A stretch of 64,000 nucleotides of DNA, taken from Bradymonas sediminis. GTDB lineage: Bacteria > Myxococcota_A > Bradymonadia > Bradymonadales > Bradymonadaceae. The DNA is taken from NCBI RefSeq assembly GCF_003258315.1, contig NZ_CP030032.1, positions 2,271,804 to 2,335,803 of the forward strand. The letters are read 5' to 3'. The translations under genes were made by a program, and so were the position numbers. Numbering within the stretch: position 1 is the first letter of the stretch; each line of letters opens with the position of its first letter. The notes under the pieces were generated by a model. It was not told where the DNA came from, ran no database searches, and saw only the letters and a program-made list of their open reading frames with translations. Shown here piece by piece: positions 16,128 through 27,144 of the stretch.

Positions 16128-17168
16128 TTAATTCTGGGTATCATGCGCCTCGGAGATGACCTGCGGAAAGGTCTGCACCGAGGCGTCTTCCATCCATTCA
16201 GTCATGCGCGCGACGAGCTCCTTATGCCGCGCCTGGCGCTCGACCTGGGCGCGGGCGACCTCGCTCAATTGCTGCTCATCGGGCAACGCGGCCGGATAGA
16301 GCTTCTCGGCCATCAGCAGATGCCAGCCGAAGTTGGATTTTACCGGGTCCGAGAGCTGCCCGAAGTTATCCGCGCGCGCCATATCCGTCGCGGCCTGGCC
16401 GAACTCGGGCACCACCGGCCGCCAGGTCTCGGGCAGCGCGCGACCGTATTGGGGCGCGTCGGCGGCACCCTTCTCATCGGCCAGGTACGCGTCGATGGGA
16501 AACATAAGATGGGCGTTCACGTGAATCTCAAGCGGCTTCGGAAGCTCGTCCCGATACCGGGCCCGAACCTCGTAGAGGTCGGGGATGGTCGGCCGGTCCG
16601 GCAGGTCGTCGCGCAACACCGCCAGCCACTCTTTGGCCTGCGCGAACCACTTCTCAACATCTTCTTTGGCCGCGTCCTTTTGGGCGTCTGGCGGCACGCT
16701 CACCAGAATATGCGAGGCTTGCAGCCCCGGCGGATGCCCCACCTGCTGGCGCAAGGCGTCTTCTGCCTTTTTGAGCGCATCCGCGTCGAGCGTGTCGACC
16801 TTCACCGGCCCCTCAACCTCCTGGGCCAATAACTGCTGGACCATCGCCTGTTTGCGCGCGTGCTGCAGCGTCGGGCGCGTGTGATATTTACGCTTGACGG
16901 CCTCAGCGACGAGCAACTCTCGCTCGAGCAATTGCTCGAGCGTTGCGCCGCTGGCGTCCCCGACGCGTTGCGACGCGCTGAGCTCCTCGGCGGAGATCGG
17001 GCGCCCGTCGACCTCGGCGACGACCGCGCTCACCGGCTTGGACTGCAAGTCCAGAAACGCCGCCTCCACCGAAGGATGCCCGCCGCCAGAGTCCGCACAG
17101 CCCACAAGGCTCGCCCAAATCGCGACACCAACCCCGGCCGAAAAAACCCTGCGATAATTCCAACTCAT
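16128..17168 (-). CDS. lipoprotein peptidyl-prolyl isomerase (parvulin/SurA-PrsA type)
   Basis: 346 residues. A signal peptide ends in the lipobox-like LVGC at residue 24, so it is probably a lipoprotein. Residues about 50-110 resemble the SurA N-terminal chaperone helices (VVAEVDGRPISAEELSAS... LLERELLVAEAVKRKY). The parvulin domain spans about 140-310, with QASHILVSVPPDAQ at its start and DNFGQLSDPVKSNFGWHLLMAEKLYP at its end. The expected role is folding of exported proteins in the periplasm. The start overlaps the stop of the small membrane gene upstream (4 bp), so they share an operon. Possible alternatives are PpiD-like or PrsA-like, but the lipobox favours the PrsA style. Confidence 0.85.
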   Translation of the reverse strand: MSWNYRRVFSAGVGVAIWASLVGCADSGGGHPSVEAAFLDLQSKPVSAVVAEVDGRPISAEELSASQRVGDASGATLEQLLERELLVAEAVKRKYHTRPTLQHARKQAMVQQLLAQEVEGPVKVDTLDADALKKAEDALRQQVGHPPGLQASHILVSVPPDAQKDAAKEDVEKWFAQAKEWLAVLRDDLPDRPTIPDLYEVRARYRDELPKPLEIHVNAHLMFPIDAYLADEKGAADAPQYGRALPETWRPVVPEFGQAATDMARADNFGQLSDPVKSNFGWHLLMAEKLYPAALPDEQQLSEVARAQVERQARHKELVARMTEWMEDASVQTFPQVISEAHDTQN

Positions 17169-17365
17169 GCCGATCGCTCCCGGCGCAACAGCAGCGCCAT
17201 CTTCCCCATCTCAATCCCGCCGCGCAGCACGATAAAACCGATGGCAAGCGTCGCGAAACCGGCGATATAATCCTTCTCGGCCAGGAACATGATGCATTGG
17301 TAAAAAAAGACCATCGTGCTGGCGACGAATATCAGGCCCAGAATTTCGTAGATCAACGCTCTCAT
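17165..17365 (-). CDS. small two-helix membrane protein
   Basis: 66 residues starting at the second ATG (17365), which has GCAGG at normal spacing; the ATG 6 bp earlier is too close to it. It holds two hydrophobic segments, about 3-26 and 33-52, and a basic tail (LLLRRERSA). Its stop overlaps the PPIase start and it sits 12 bp after the 272-aa membrane gene, so it is co-transcribed with both. No family recognised. Confidence 0.65.
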   Translation of the reverse strand: MRALIYEILGLIFVASTMVFFYQCIMFLAEKDYIAGFATLAIGFIVLRGGIEMGKMALLLRRERSA

Positions 17366-17377
17366 AGCCATGCCTGC

Positions 17378-18196
17378 TTAAATGACAAAATTCAAAAACC
17401 AACCAGTCGCGCTCGCCAAAATCGCCAACCCGCCCCAGAGCGCGACCCGCAGGCGCCGCGCGCGCCCGGGCGTCTCCAGGGTTGCGTTGACCTCGCGCTC
17501 AAGCCGGCGGGCGGCGTATTCGAGATTCATCAGCGGCACAAAAAATAGCGAATAAGCCGCCACGCACCAGGCAAAAAACGAAAAGATGCCGATAAAGGTG
17601 GCCGCCGCCTCGGGGCGCGTCGGATAGGACTGCGCCAATTTTTGGGCGACCACCGGGTCCCTAAAAATCGCGTATTGAATGACGAATAATAACGCGAACA
17701 GCAGCAACCCGCGCAGCGCGAAATAGAAAGGATAGACCCCGTCGACCCGCCGGGTGGGTTGCGGCTTCGACACGGCAGATTCTGCCCCATCGATGCGCCG
17801 CCCGAGCGTCTGCGTCGGCCCGACGCCGGCCGCGGCCGTCGCGACATAGGCCGCCAGGGTCACCCCGATGCGCACCATACTCCAGGGCTGCTCAATCGCG
17901 CTGAGCGCCGACGGTGAGAGCCACAGAATCCCGGGCACAAACGCCACGGTAAACGCGAGTAGGGTCAGAAACCCCGCCCGCAAAATCCCGCCGACCAACA
18001 ACGCCGCCAGCGGCGCAAGATACGCCAGCATCCGCAGCATGCTCGGCTCGGCGAAGCGTAACTCGTCGCTCAGCGGCAAATAAAAAACCTGCGCCCACAG
18101 CGACAGGCCGAGCCCGCCGATCAGAAGCGCCCACAACCCACTCTGCGACGCGCGCGTCTGGCCCAGCCCCAAGATTTGCAGATGATTTGAGTGCAT
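17378..18196 (-). CDS. polytopic membrane protein of unknown function
   Basis: 272 residues with about seven hydrophobic helices: about 21-40, 52-72, 74-98, 107-127, 156-178, 196-222 and 250-270. A charged cytoplasmic stretch containing RRLEREVNATLETPGRARRLR precedes the last helix. No conserved catalytic motif seen. It lies 47 bp after the PDZ lipoprotein gene and 12 bp before the small membrane gene, in a run of five minus-strand genes with redox and protein-folding neighbours. Its role is probably in the cell envelope, but this is guilt by position only. Confidence 0.75.
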   Translation of the reverse strand: MHSNHLQILGLGQTRASQSGLWALLIGGLGLSLWAQVFYLPLSDELRFAEPSMLRMLAYLAPLAALLVGGILRAGFLTLLAFTVAFVPGILWLSPSALSAIEQPWSMVRIGVTLAAYVATAAAGVGPTQTLGRRIDGAESAVSKPQPTRRVDGVYPFYFALRGLLLFALLFVIQYAIFRDPVVAQKLAQSYPTRPEAAATFIGIFSFFAWCVAAYSLFFVPLMNLEYAARRLEREVNATLETPGRARRLRVALWGGLAILASATGWFLNFVI

Positions 18197-18243
18197 TCTT
18201 AGAAACCCAATGGGCGAGGCGAAATGACCGAACTAGCGGGCTC

Positions 18244-18819
18244 CTACTGAACCTGCCAGGCCGAGTAACTGGCTTGGCCGTCGCGCACAAAGTCGATGCG
18301 CACGGTCGTGATACCCGCCAACAACTTCCAGGCGTTAAGATAATCGTCGGGCTTCTCGACGCGCACGCCGTTAAGATGGGTGATGATATCACCTTTGCCC
18401 AGGCGCCCTTGCAGCGTGGGTTGCGCGACCGGCGAAATGGCGATGACGCGGTATCCGACAAATTTCGACCCCTCGCGTGCCGGCTCGACCTCGACCATTG
18501 AGAGCGGAAACGACGGCCCTTTGAGGATAAATTGCTTGAGCTCGGCACGCGTCACCGACGCGTCAGCCGACACCTCGGCCTGGCCGCTGGCGGACGGTTG
18601 AGCCGCCGCGCCGGTTGAGCCGGTCAGCACATCGGGCCCGCGCGGCAGTCCGCGCCGCACATCTTCATCAGCCGACGGCGGCTGGCCAGAGACCCGCTCG
18701 TCGGCCGCGTCGCGCTCCGCGGTCGAGCTCGACGCGCAACCCACGGAAAACAGTGAGACGGCCCCGACGAGCACAAAAGCGGTCAAACGGACACGGGAAA
18801 ATAGCGTATTTTGAGTCAT
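18244..18819 (-). CDS. lipoprotein with C-terminal PDZ domain (GspC-like)
   Basis: 191 residues from the ATG at 18819 (MTQNTLFSRVRL), chosen so that the signal peptide and lipobox (LFSVGC, Cys about 29) start the protein. A low-complexity linker (about 30-85) leads to a region of 100 residues like the end of type II secretion protein C. It has a short strand-rich HR-like segment (AELKQFILKGPSFPLSMVEVEP), then a PDZ fold (YRVIAISPVAQPTLQGRLGKGDIITHLNGVRV). PDZ domains bind peptide C-termini. No other type II secretion genes are nearby, so it may be a stand-alone adaptor. It follows the flavin reductase gene by 62 bp. Confidence 0.75.
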   Translation of the reverse strand: MTQNTLFSRVRLTAFVLVGAVSLFSVGCASSSTAERDAADERVSGQPPSADEDVRRGLPRGPDVLTGSTGAAAQPSASGQAEVSADASVTRAELKQFILKGPSFPLSMVEVEPAREGSKFVGYRVIAISPVAQPTLQGRLGKGDIITHLNGVRVEKPDDYLNAWKLLAGITTVRIDFVRDGQASYSAWQVQ

Positions 18820-18881
18820 CGGGGATCTTCTCTGGAGACGATAAAATAAAGGTTGAGCGTCGTCGATAAGCCGCGCGCGCA

Positions 18882-20255
18882 TCACGCGCCGGGCGGATAG
18901 ACCATCTCGAGCATGTCTTTTTGGGTGGAGAACTTAAACTCTTCGAGCTCTAGCTCCTCGGCTCTCTGCTGCTCGACCGCTTCAATCTGGCGGACATTGT
19001 CATAATCGACAACCTGAATCTGGCGGCTGGCCAGAAAATTAAGCAGATTCTCCAGGATTTCGGGGGTCTCAAGCTCCGATTCCGGCCCCTTCTCAAACTC
19101 ACCGTCGAGGTAGGCCAGGATCTCGTCGCAACCTTGCTCACCGTCGGCCTTGGCCTTGCCAACGAGCCCGTCGGAGGCCTCGCGCGCCCAACCGATGACG
19201 AATGTCCCCCACAACGGCTGGTTTTGGGTAGGGTCGGCGACCATATAGCGCGGGCGATCCGGGTGCGCCTCCCAGGGCTCAACCACCGTGGCGAAGCTGC
19301 TACTCCAGCGCGAATCCAGCGGCAGTCCGAGCGAGGGCTCGATGCTATCGCCGATGGCGAAGACCACCGTATCGCAGGGAAGCACCTCCTCTTCTTCGAG
19401 GGTTTCGAGCTGGGTGCCGCCATCTTCGCGGGGAACCAGGCGGGTCTTCTTGCAGACAAGCCCGGTCACCTCACCGCTCGCGTCGCGCTCGATGCGGCTG
19501 GGGGTGCGGAAGAAGCGCATATTGAATTTGGTGTCAGACTCGGTCTCCAGCGGGGTTCCGGCAAAGCGGGTCAGCTCGCCGAAGACCTTCTCGGGCTCCT
19601 GGCCGACGCCGACCATGCTGGGCGTAATCGTGTCGAATTCGGCGCGCAATTGCTCGACGTCGAGCGCCCCGCTGACCAGGCGCAACTCTTTGCGCGTGGT
19701 CTTTCGCTCGGCGGGGCCGCGCCGCGCGACCGAAGTGACGCGCTCGACCTTCTTCTCGCAGGCGAGCCAATGCACGATGTCCAGGCTGACATTACCCAGC
19801 CCGATGACGCAGACATTCTCCCCAATGGCGAACTCCCGCTCGCTATAGGGCGGCAGCGCATTATAGTGGTAGACCAGATCCTTGGCGTGAAAGACCGACT
19901 CGGCATCCTCGCCCTCAAGACCGAGCCATTTCGTCCCCTGGGCGCCGACCGCCACGACGATGGCGTCAAAGCCCATCTCGCGGATCTCGTCGATGCTGAT
20001 ATCGGCGTCTTGCCCAACACTCACGTTGCCCAAATAGGTGACGCGCGGGTTCGACAGAATCTTTCGAAAGATCGTGCGCAGGCCGCGTTTCATCTTATAT
20101 TTATTGGGATAAATCCCGAACTCAGCCAAGCCCCCAGGCTTAATATCGCGGTTAATAATCACAACATTATGCCCGGCATTGACGAGCTTGTCGGTGGAAT
20201 ACAGGGCGGCGGGGCCGGCCCCAATCATGGCGATGGTATAGTTCTTTGAAGACAC
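18882..20255 (-). CDS. ferredoxin/adrenodoxin-NADP+ reductase-like flavoprotein
   Basis: 457 residues, ATG at 20255. An N-terminal FAD-binding Rossmann motif, IAMIGAGPAALYSTDKLV (about 8-25), is followed by the PGGLAEFGIYPNKYKMKRGLR block typical of adrenodoxin reductase/FprA-type enzymes. A second dinucleotide-binding motif, CVIGLGNVSLDIVHWL, lies at about 149-165. CDTVVFAIGD comes near 300, and FVIGWAREASDGLVGKAKADGE is close to the usual GWxxRGPxGxIGTNK block. The C-terminal extension (about 395-457) is acidic and longer than usual. It should shuttle electrons between NAD(P)H and a ferredoxin. Possible first gene of the five-gene operon down to the PPIase. Confidence 0.88.
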   Translation of the reverse strand: MSSKNYTIAMIGAGPAALYSTDKLVNAGHNVVIINRDIKPGGLAEFGIYPNKYKMKRGLRTIFRKILSNPRVTYLGNVSVGQDADISIDEIREMGFDAIVVAVGAQGTKWLGLEGEDAESVFHAKDLVYHYNALPPYSEREFAIGENVCVIGLGNVSLDIVHWLACEKKVERVTSVARRGPAERKTTRKELRLVSGALDVEQLRAEFDTITPSMVGVGQEPEKVFGELTRFAGTPLETESDTKFNMRFFRTPSRIERDASGEVTGLVCKKTRLVPREDGGTQLETLEEEEVLPCDTVVFAIGDSIEPSLGLPLDSRWSSSFATVVEPWEAHPDRPRYMVADPTQNQPLWGTFVIGWAREASDGLVGKAKADGEQGCDEILAYLDGEFEKGPESELETPEILENLLNFLASRQIQVVDYDNVRQIEAVEQQRAEELELEEFKFSTQKDMLEMVYPPGA

Positions 20256-20361
20256 TGCTTTCTCTCCAATCCGTCGGCTTTATGTCGAATTAAAAATCGT
20301 TACGCGTTGCTATTTTGTGCTCGTAGCACATCAGTTGCAGACAAAACACCAGCGACGTCAA

Positions 20362-20391
20362 AACATTCCGGGGCCCAGCGGCGCCCCGGAA
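20362..20391 (-). terminator. terminator of the 358-aa membrane protein gene
   Basis: TTCCGGGGC pairs with GCCCCGGAA around an 8-nt loop. On the minus strand the hairpin is followed by TGTTTTGACG, a short T-rich run. It lies 20 nt past the stop codon at 20412. Confidence 0.65.
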
Positions 20392-20411
20392 CGCTCGGCG
20401 AGGCGAGCGCA

Positions 20412-21488
20412 TTAGTCTTCGGATAATTCCTGCAACTCAGACATCGTCGCGCTGACGAGCAGCGCGGCCGGATTGACCGAAAACAAGCCAAACCACCCGC
20501 CATATCCGGCCTTGGGCTGCATGGAGTCGCGCACCGCCTTTCGCTCCTTTGTCGACAGCGCAGCCCAGGTCTTAAAGGACTGCTCGGGCATCCGCGCCAA
20601 GGCGACGGTGCCGGGCCCCTGTGCCAGCGACATCAGCGCAGCCGCGCCGGCGCCGGCGCTCTCGGTTCCGGACTTTTTCGCCTGAGCGATCTCCTTTTTC
20701 GCGTCCTCGAAATTCTTACGATACTCATTCGCGATCTCCGGGCGCTCCTTAAGCATCTGCTTGGCGACCGCGTCGGAGTCGGGGTCCTTAAGCTTCTTAT
20801 TCGCCCCCACCACGGTCTGCGACGCGGCGACCACCCCGCCGATGCGAATCACCCGGCTATAGTATTTTTCGTAGCCCCCGCTCTTGCGAATATGCTCGTC
20901 GAACGCCGTCGTGACCTTGTTCATGGAGTTGAGAATCTTCGCGCCCGCGTTCACGTTTCTCAGGTTCCCGGTGATCGAGCCCTCCTTGCCCTCTTGCTCT
21001 TTTTTGAGCTTCTCCACGTTCTCCAGCGACTTCACATACTCCTGCTGAACCGGGTTCTTCTCCCATTCACTTAAGAATTTCTGCTGCTCGCGGATATCCT
21101 TCTTGGTAAGCGGCGTCTTCATATAGGAGCGAATTTTCTCGGGAGAGATGGCGGCCTCCATCTCGTCTTTCGCCTCCTGCACAGCCCCCTTGTCGCCCTT
21201 CTTCCCGCGCGTTGTCGTCTGGCTCTTACTCTTCTTGGCGGCGTCGCCGGTCGGGCCGTCCGAAATCGTCTCGATCAACTCCGTGATCCCGCCGACCTCC
21301 GAGGAGACCGTCGAGTACATAAAGAAGCCCCCGACGCCCAGCGCGACGAGCAGGATAAGCGTGAGGCAGCCGCAACCTGCGGCGATCAGCCCGCAGGGTA
21401 GGCCGCTCTTCTTCTTTTGGCCCTGGCCCATCGGGACGCCCGGAGCCGGCTGGTTATATTGCTGATTCTGATTATTTGGTGTGCTCAT
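20412..21488 (-). CDS. single-pass membrane protein, unknown function
   Basis: 358 residues. An Asn/Gln/Pro-rich cytoplasmic N-terminus (about 1-28) leads into a Cys-containing membrane helix (about 30-57, LPCGLIAAGCGCLTLILLVALGVGGFF). The rest is hydrophilic: a Lys/Thr-rich linker, then mostly helical regions rich in Lys and Glu (about 110-270), and a C-terminal part with YGGWFGLFSVNPAALLVSA. The N-terminal layout, a short polar start followed by a G/C-rich helix, is also seen in the 326-aa protein at 10190-11170. The two may be distant relatives. Function unknown. It lies 93 bp after the M3 peptidase gene. Confidence 0.7.
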   Translation of the reverse strand: MSTPNNQNQQYNQPAPGVPMGQGQKKKSGLPCGLIAAGCGCLTLILLVALGVGGFFMYSTVSSEVGGITELIETISDGPTGDAAKKSKSQTTTRGKKGDKGAVQEAKDEMEAAISPEKIRSYMKTPLTKKDIREQQKFLSEWEKNPVQQEYVKSLENVEKLKKEQEGKEGSITGNLRNVNAGAKILNSMNKVTTAFDEHIRKSGGYEKYYSRVIRIGGVVAASQTVVGANKKLKDPDSDAVAKQMLKERPEIANEYRKNFEDAKKEIAQAKKSGTESAGAGAAALMSLAQGPGTVALARMPEQSFKTWAALSTKERKAVRDSMQPKAGYGGWFGLFSVNPAALLVSATMSELQELSED

Positions 21489-21581
21489 CTCAATCTACCC
21501 CATTCTACTGCTGCAAATAACGATATTGGAGGCCCCAGAGGGCATGTCTTTCGATAAATATTCAGCGCTCCCAAAATCATA

Positions 21582-23411
21582 TCACACGCCGAGCAATTGC
21601 TTGAACTCGCGCACGTCCTCGTGCAGCGATTGCGCGGCGGCGCGCCAGAACGCGCTGTCGCCCAAATCGGCGTCCAGATAGCGTCGCCCGATCTCCTCGG
21701 CCGTGAGGCGCCCGGTGTCGACCAATAATTGGTCGACCACGCCCGCATAGCTCGGCCCTTCTGCCTGGGCGCGCTCATAGACCGCCTTGGAGAAGAGATA
21801 TCCGAAGGTATAGGGGAAATTATAAAAGGGTTCGCGCGTGATATAAAAATGCAGCTTCGAGGCCCAGAAGGTCGGGTCGACCGAGGTCAGCCCCGCGCCG
21901 TAGGCTTTGCCGAAGATCTCGGTGGTCATCTCGGTGAGCTTCTCGGCGTTCAATTCGCCCGTCGCCCGCTCGGCGTGCATCGCCCGCTCGAGGCGAAAGC
22001 GTGCCGGGATATTAATCAAAAACGCGGTGGCTCGCTGAAGTCGCTCGTCAAGCAGGCGCAACTTCTGGTCGCCCTCGACGCGCGCAAGCGCCGCCGACTC
22101 CACCAAAGCCTCCGACAGGGTGCTGGCCGTCTCGGCGAGCCCCATCGGAACCCGGCGCTCAAACGCGCCCAGGTCGCGCATCAGCCACCCATGATAAGCG
22201 TGGCCCAGCTCGTGAGCCAGGGTCTGCACGCCCGAGGCGGTGCCCCCGTAGGTCATAAAGATGCGGATTTCCTTGGACACCGGCATCCCGGTACAAAAGC
22301 CGCCTTGGGCCTTGCCGGGTCGGTCTTCGACCTCGACCCAGCGATTCGCCAGCGCCCGGCGGTAAAACTCACCCATCGGCGCGGAGAACTTCTGCGCCTG
22401 CTCCACGATAAACTCCTGCGCTTCGACATAGGAGATCTTCTTATTATCGAGCTTCCCAAGCGGCGCCTCGCGGTCGTACCAGGCCATGCCCTCGTCGAGG
22501 CCCAGGGCCTTCGACTTGGTCTGCATATAATCGATAAGCAGGGGGCGGAAGGCATCGGCCGCCTCCATCATCGCCTCGATGGTCTGTCGCTCGACCCGGT
22601 TATTATTGAGCGCATCGCTCAACTCATCGCCCCCGCGGCGGGTATAGAGCGTGCGCTCCGATCCGACAATCGCGTTGAGCGTCGTGGCGAGCGTCGTAGA
22701 CTGGGCGCCCCAGGCCTTTTGCAATCCCTCAAACGCGCGCTTTCGCTTCGCGGGGTCCGCGTCCGAAAAAAGGTTACTCGCCTGGCCCACCGACATCTTC
22801 TTGGCGTCTTCGCCCTCCCCGATCTCGACTTCGATTTGCGCGCTGATCTGGTCGTATAATTGCCCCCAGGTGTGCAGACCGTCCCGGTTTAACTCAACGG
22901 CGAGCCGCTCGAGTTCCGGGTCCATCTTGCCATTGGCGTCGCGGCGCAATTCGCGCAAAAACAGCCCGCAATGAGCGAGCTTCGGATGCTCGGTGAAGCG
23001 CGCAAAGACCGCGTCCTCAATCCCGCGAAACTGCGCTTCGATGCCGACCCAGAGCGTCGCCATCCGCGCGCGCACGTCATTTAGCCTGGACGGCAGGAGC
23101 AGCGCGCGCGGGTTATCGGTGTGAGTCACCGACATACAACCGGCCCAGGCCCCGGCCTCGCGCGCCTGATCGGACAAGGTCTCAAGCTGCGCCAAAAACG
23201 CCGCCCAATCGTCGAGGCCCTGGGCCGAGAGTCCGGCGCCGCCGCTGATCGCACCCAGCGACTCAAGCGCGTCGAGCATCTTCCCGAGATCGCGCTCGAG
23301 CCCCTGGACGGCGTCCTCAAACGCCTGGGAATCGACCCCGCCGCCAAAGATACTATCGAGCTCCCAGGATGGGTTTTGGACCGGAAAGGCTGCTGTATTG
23401 GAATGACTCAT
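21582..23411 (-). CDS. M3-family oligoendopeptidase (PepF-like)
   Basis: 609 residues from the ATG at 23411 with GAGGG upstream. A 61-residue upstream extension in frame was not used because the family start (NPSWELDSIFGGG) lies just after this ATG. The zinc motif HELGH (about 399-403) is in LAHELGHAYHG, and a downstream Glu (about 425-430, LAETASTLSEALVESAAL) matches the third ligand region. The N-terminal helical part contains the typical oligoendopeptidase F layout. It should be a cytoplasmic metallopeptidase that trims short peptides. Confidence 0.93.
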   Translation of the reverse strand: MSHSNTAAFPVQNPSWELDSIFGGGVDSQAFEDAVQGLERDLGKMLDALESLGAISGGAGLSAQGLDDWAAFLAQLETLSDQAREAGAWAGCMSVTHTDNPRALLLPSRLNDVRARMATLWVGIEAQFRGIEDAVFARFTEHPKLAHCGLFLRELRRDANGKMDPELERLAVELNRDGLHTWGQLYDQISAQIEVEIGEGEDAKKMSVGQASNLFSDADPAKRKRAFEGLQKAWGAQSTTLATTLNAIVGSERTLYTRRGGDELSDALNNNRVERQTIEAMMEAADAFRPLLIDYMQTKSKALGLDEGMAWYDREAPLGKLDNKKISYVEAQEFIVEQAQKFSAPMGEFYRRALANRWVEVEDRPGKAQGGFCTGMPVSKEIRIFMTYGGTASGVQTLAHELGHAYHGWLMRDLGAFERRVPMGLAETASTLSEALVESAALARVEGDQKLRLLDERLQRATAFLINIPARFRLERAMHAERATGELNAEKLTEMTTEIFGKAYGAGLTSVDPTFWASKLHFYITREPFYNFPYTFGYLFSKAVYERAQAEGPSYAGVVDQLLVDTGRLTAEEIGRRYLDADLGDSAFWRAAAQSLHEDVREFKQLLGV

Positions 23412-24103
23412 CGTTGCCCTCAATATTTGAATGTTCGGAAAATGAAACGCGAAGATAGCGCACCTTATCGAGCGGGCCCGAGCGTGGCAACGCCGCGCGC
23501 AGCCAGAAAGGTGGCGAGTGATTAATAAGCGCCCGGCCGAGCCCGTCAATCGATTCACCGCTCCCTCCCCGGTTGTGTCAGGCAGCCCGCACACCTCGCC
23601 CCCGCCCCCTCAGCCCGGGCCGCGTATTGCTTGCGCTTGCGCGGTGGGCGCAGTTCCTATATTGAATGGCTGACACTCATGGGTCTAACTGCCGGGTCGC
23701 CACGTTTTGATTGAGTACCCGCGCGATAACCAGCCAGTTCGCAGCCATGAACGTCATTGAATGTGTGCAGCAATTGCCGGGTCCTGACCACTGACTTAAT
23801 AACCAAGGGATTGACGCCCGTATTAGTCATTTCGGGCGCGTTCTAGCAAAACGCCTGGTCAGGCCTCGTCACACGCTACAGCAAAGTATAGGTGTTATTT
23901 AACGGACGCAGTTGGGCACAACGCCCCGAGAACGCAATCAAACCAGGCGCATTACACGCGAATGCCGCCCCACTCTCGGGCCCCAGATAATTGGGCCAGC
24001 TGCCATCGTCTCAATCCGCGCCCTCCAAAACGATGGGCGCACACTAGATGTCCACCAAATAGCACTTTCTAATGATCTATGACCTAATCGCGAATGTGAG
24101 AGC
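23412..24103. other. long intergenic region / possible structured 5' leader of the DEAD-box gene
   Basis: 692 bp between divergent genes (M3 peptidase and DEAD-box helicase), unusually long for this window. It contains a hairpin CGCCCG-12 nt-CGGGCG at 23815-23838 and several G/C-rich short repeats. No ORF with a credible start, codon bias or ribosome binding site was found. Long structured leaders are known for cold-inducible DEAD-box helicase mRNAs. An ncRNA here is possible but not shown. Confidence 0.4.
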
Positions 24104-26392
<2,289 letters not shown>

Positions 26393-26432
26393 TTTGCGCC
26401 CCGCAAATGCCTTAACTCAAGGAGATCGCGCA

Positions 26433-27005
26433 ATGAGTGTTGAGATGAATACCTTTGCTAAACCAGGCTTTAGCCGCCGCGTTTTAATCGGAGCGTTTAC
26501 CCTGCTGCTGTGCTTCGCGATGGCGTGTAGCTCCGAGGAATCCGAGAAGCCGACGGAGGAGGTCGATCCGAATCTTCCGCCGGCCCAGGTCGACCTTCCG
26601 TCGCCGCCCCCGGCCTCCGCGTTTAATATCGCCGAGACCAATCAAGACGGAACCCTGCGCGTCGAGGGGCTTATCCAATACCAGGATAAACACCTGGACA
26701 AGCCGGTGCGCGTCAAAGGCGTGGTCACCCAGATCTTGGGCGATTGCGACCCGAAGAAGGCCAAAAAAGCCAACACCTTCTGCCCCGAGCCTCACTTCAT
26801 CATCAAAGATGAGTCGAGCGCCGAGAAAGAATTAATGGTCGTTGGCTTCGAGCGTGACTTCTTCAAAAAGTCGAAGACCAAGGTCGGCGAAGCGCACGTA
26901 TTTGAGGGTGATTATCGCAAGATGTCCCAGCAATTCGTCAACTCCGAGAGCGGCTTGATCGCGTTGACCAAGGTCGACGATATCTCGGTGCGCGACGAGG
27001 ACTAA
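26433..27005 (+). CDS. lipoprotein with OB-fold-like domain, unknown function
   Basis: 190 residues from the ATG at 26433 with AAGGAG upstream; the longer frame start at 26394 is not supported. The signal peptide ends in the lipobox-like AMAC. The exported part starts with a Pro/Glu-rich linker, then a region (LIQYQDKHLDKPVRVKGVVTQI, FIIKDES, ELMVVGFERDFFKKSK, HVFEGDYRKMS) that reads as an OB-fold of beta strands, similar to tRNA_anti-like lipoproteins of deltaproteobacteria. 41 bp after the helicase, so possibly in its operon. Function unknown. Confidence 0.7.
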   Translation: MSVEMNTFAKPGFSRRVLIGAFTLLLCFAMACSSEESEKPTEEVDPNLPPAQVDLPSPPPASAFNIAETNQDGTLRVEGLIQYQDKHLDKPVRVKGVVTQILGDCDPKKAKKANTFCPEPHFIIKDESSAEKELMVVGFERDFFKKSKTKVGEAHVFEGDYRKMSQQFVNSESGLIALTKVDDISVRDED

Positions 27006-27030
27006 GCCTCAACGCCAAATCGCCGAACCC

Positions 27031-27090
27031 AAAAACCGCCGCCGTCCTGGAAACCTCTACGAGGCAAATCCGGGACGGCGGCGGTTTTTT
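27031..27090. terminator. strong bidirectional terminator
   Basis: CCGCCGCCGTCC pairs with GGACGGCGGCGG (12 bp) and the stem is flanked by AAAAA and TTTTTT. The 25-nt loop holds a second small hairpin (CCTC/GAGG). It lies between convergent genes. Confidence 0.92.
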
Positions 27091-27144
27091 AGGTGGGCGG
27101 AGCGCCTCCCCCGAAGCCGAATCGCCGCGGGAAAGGCGCGTGTT

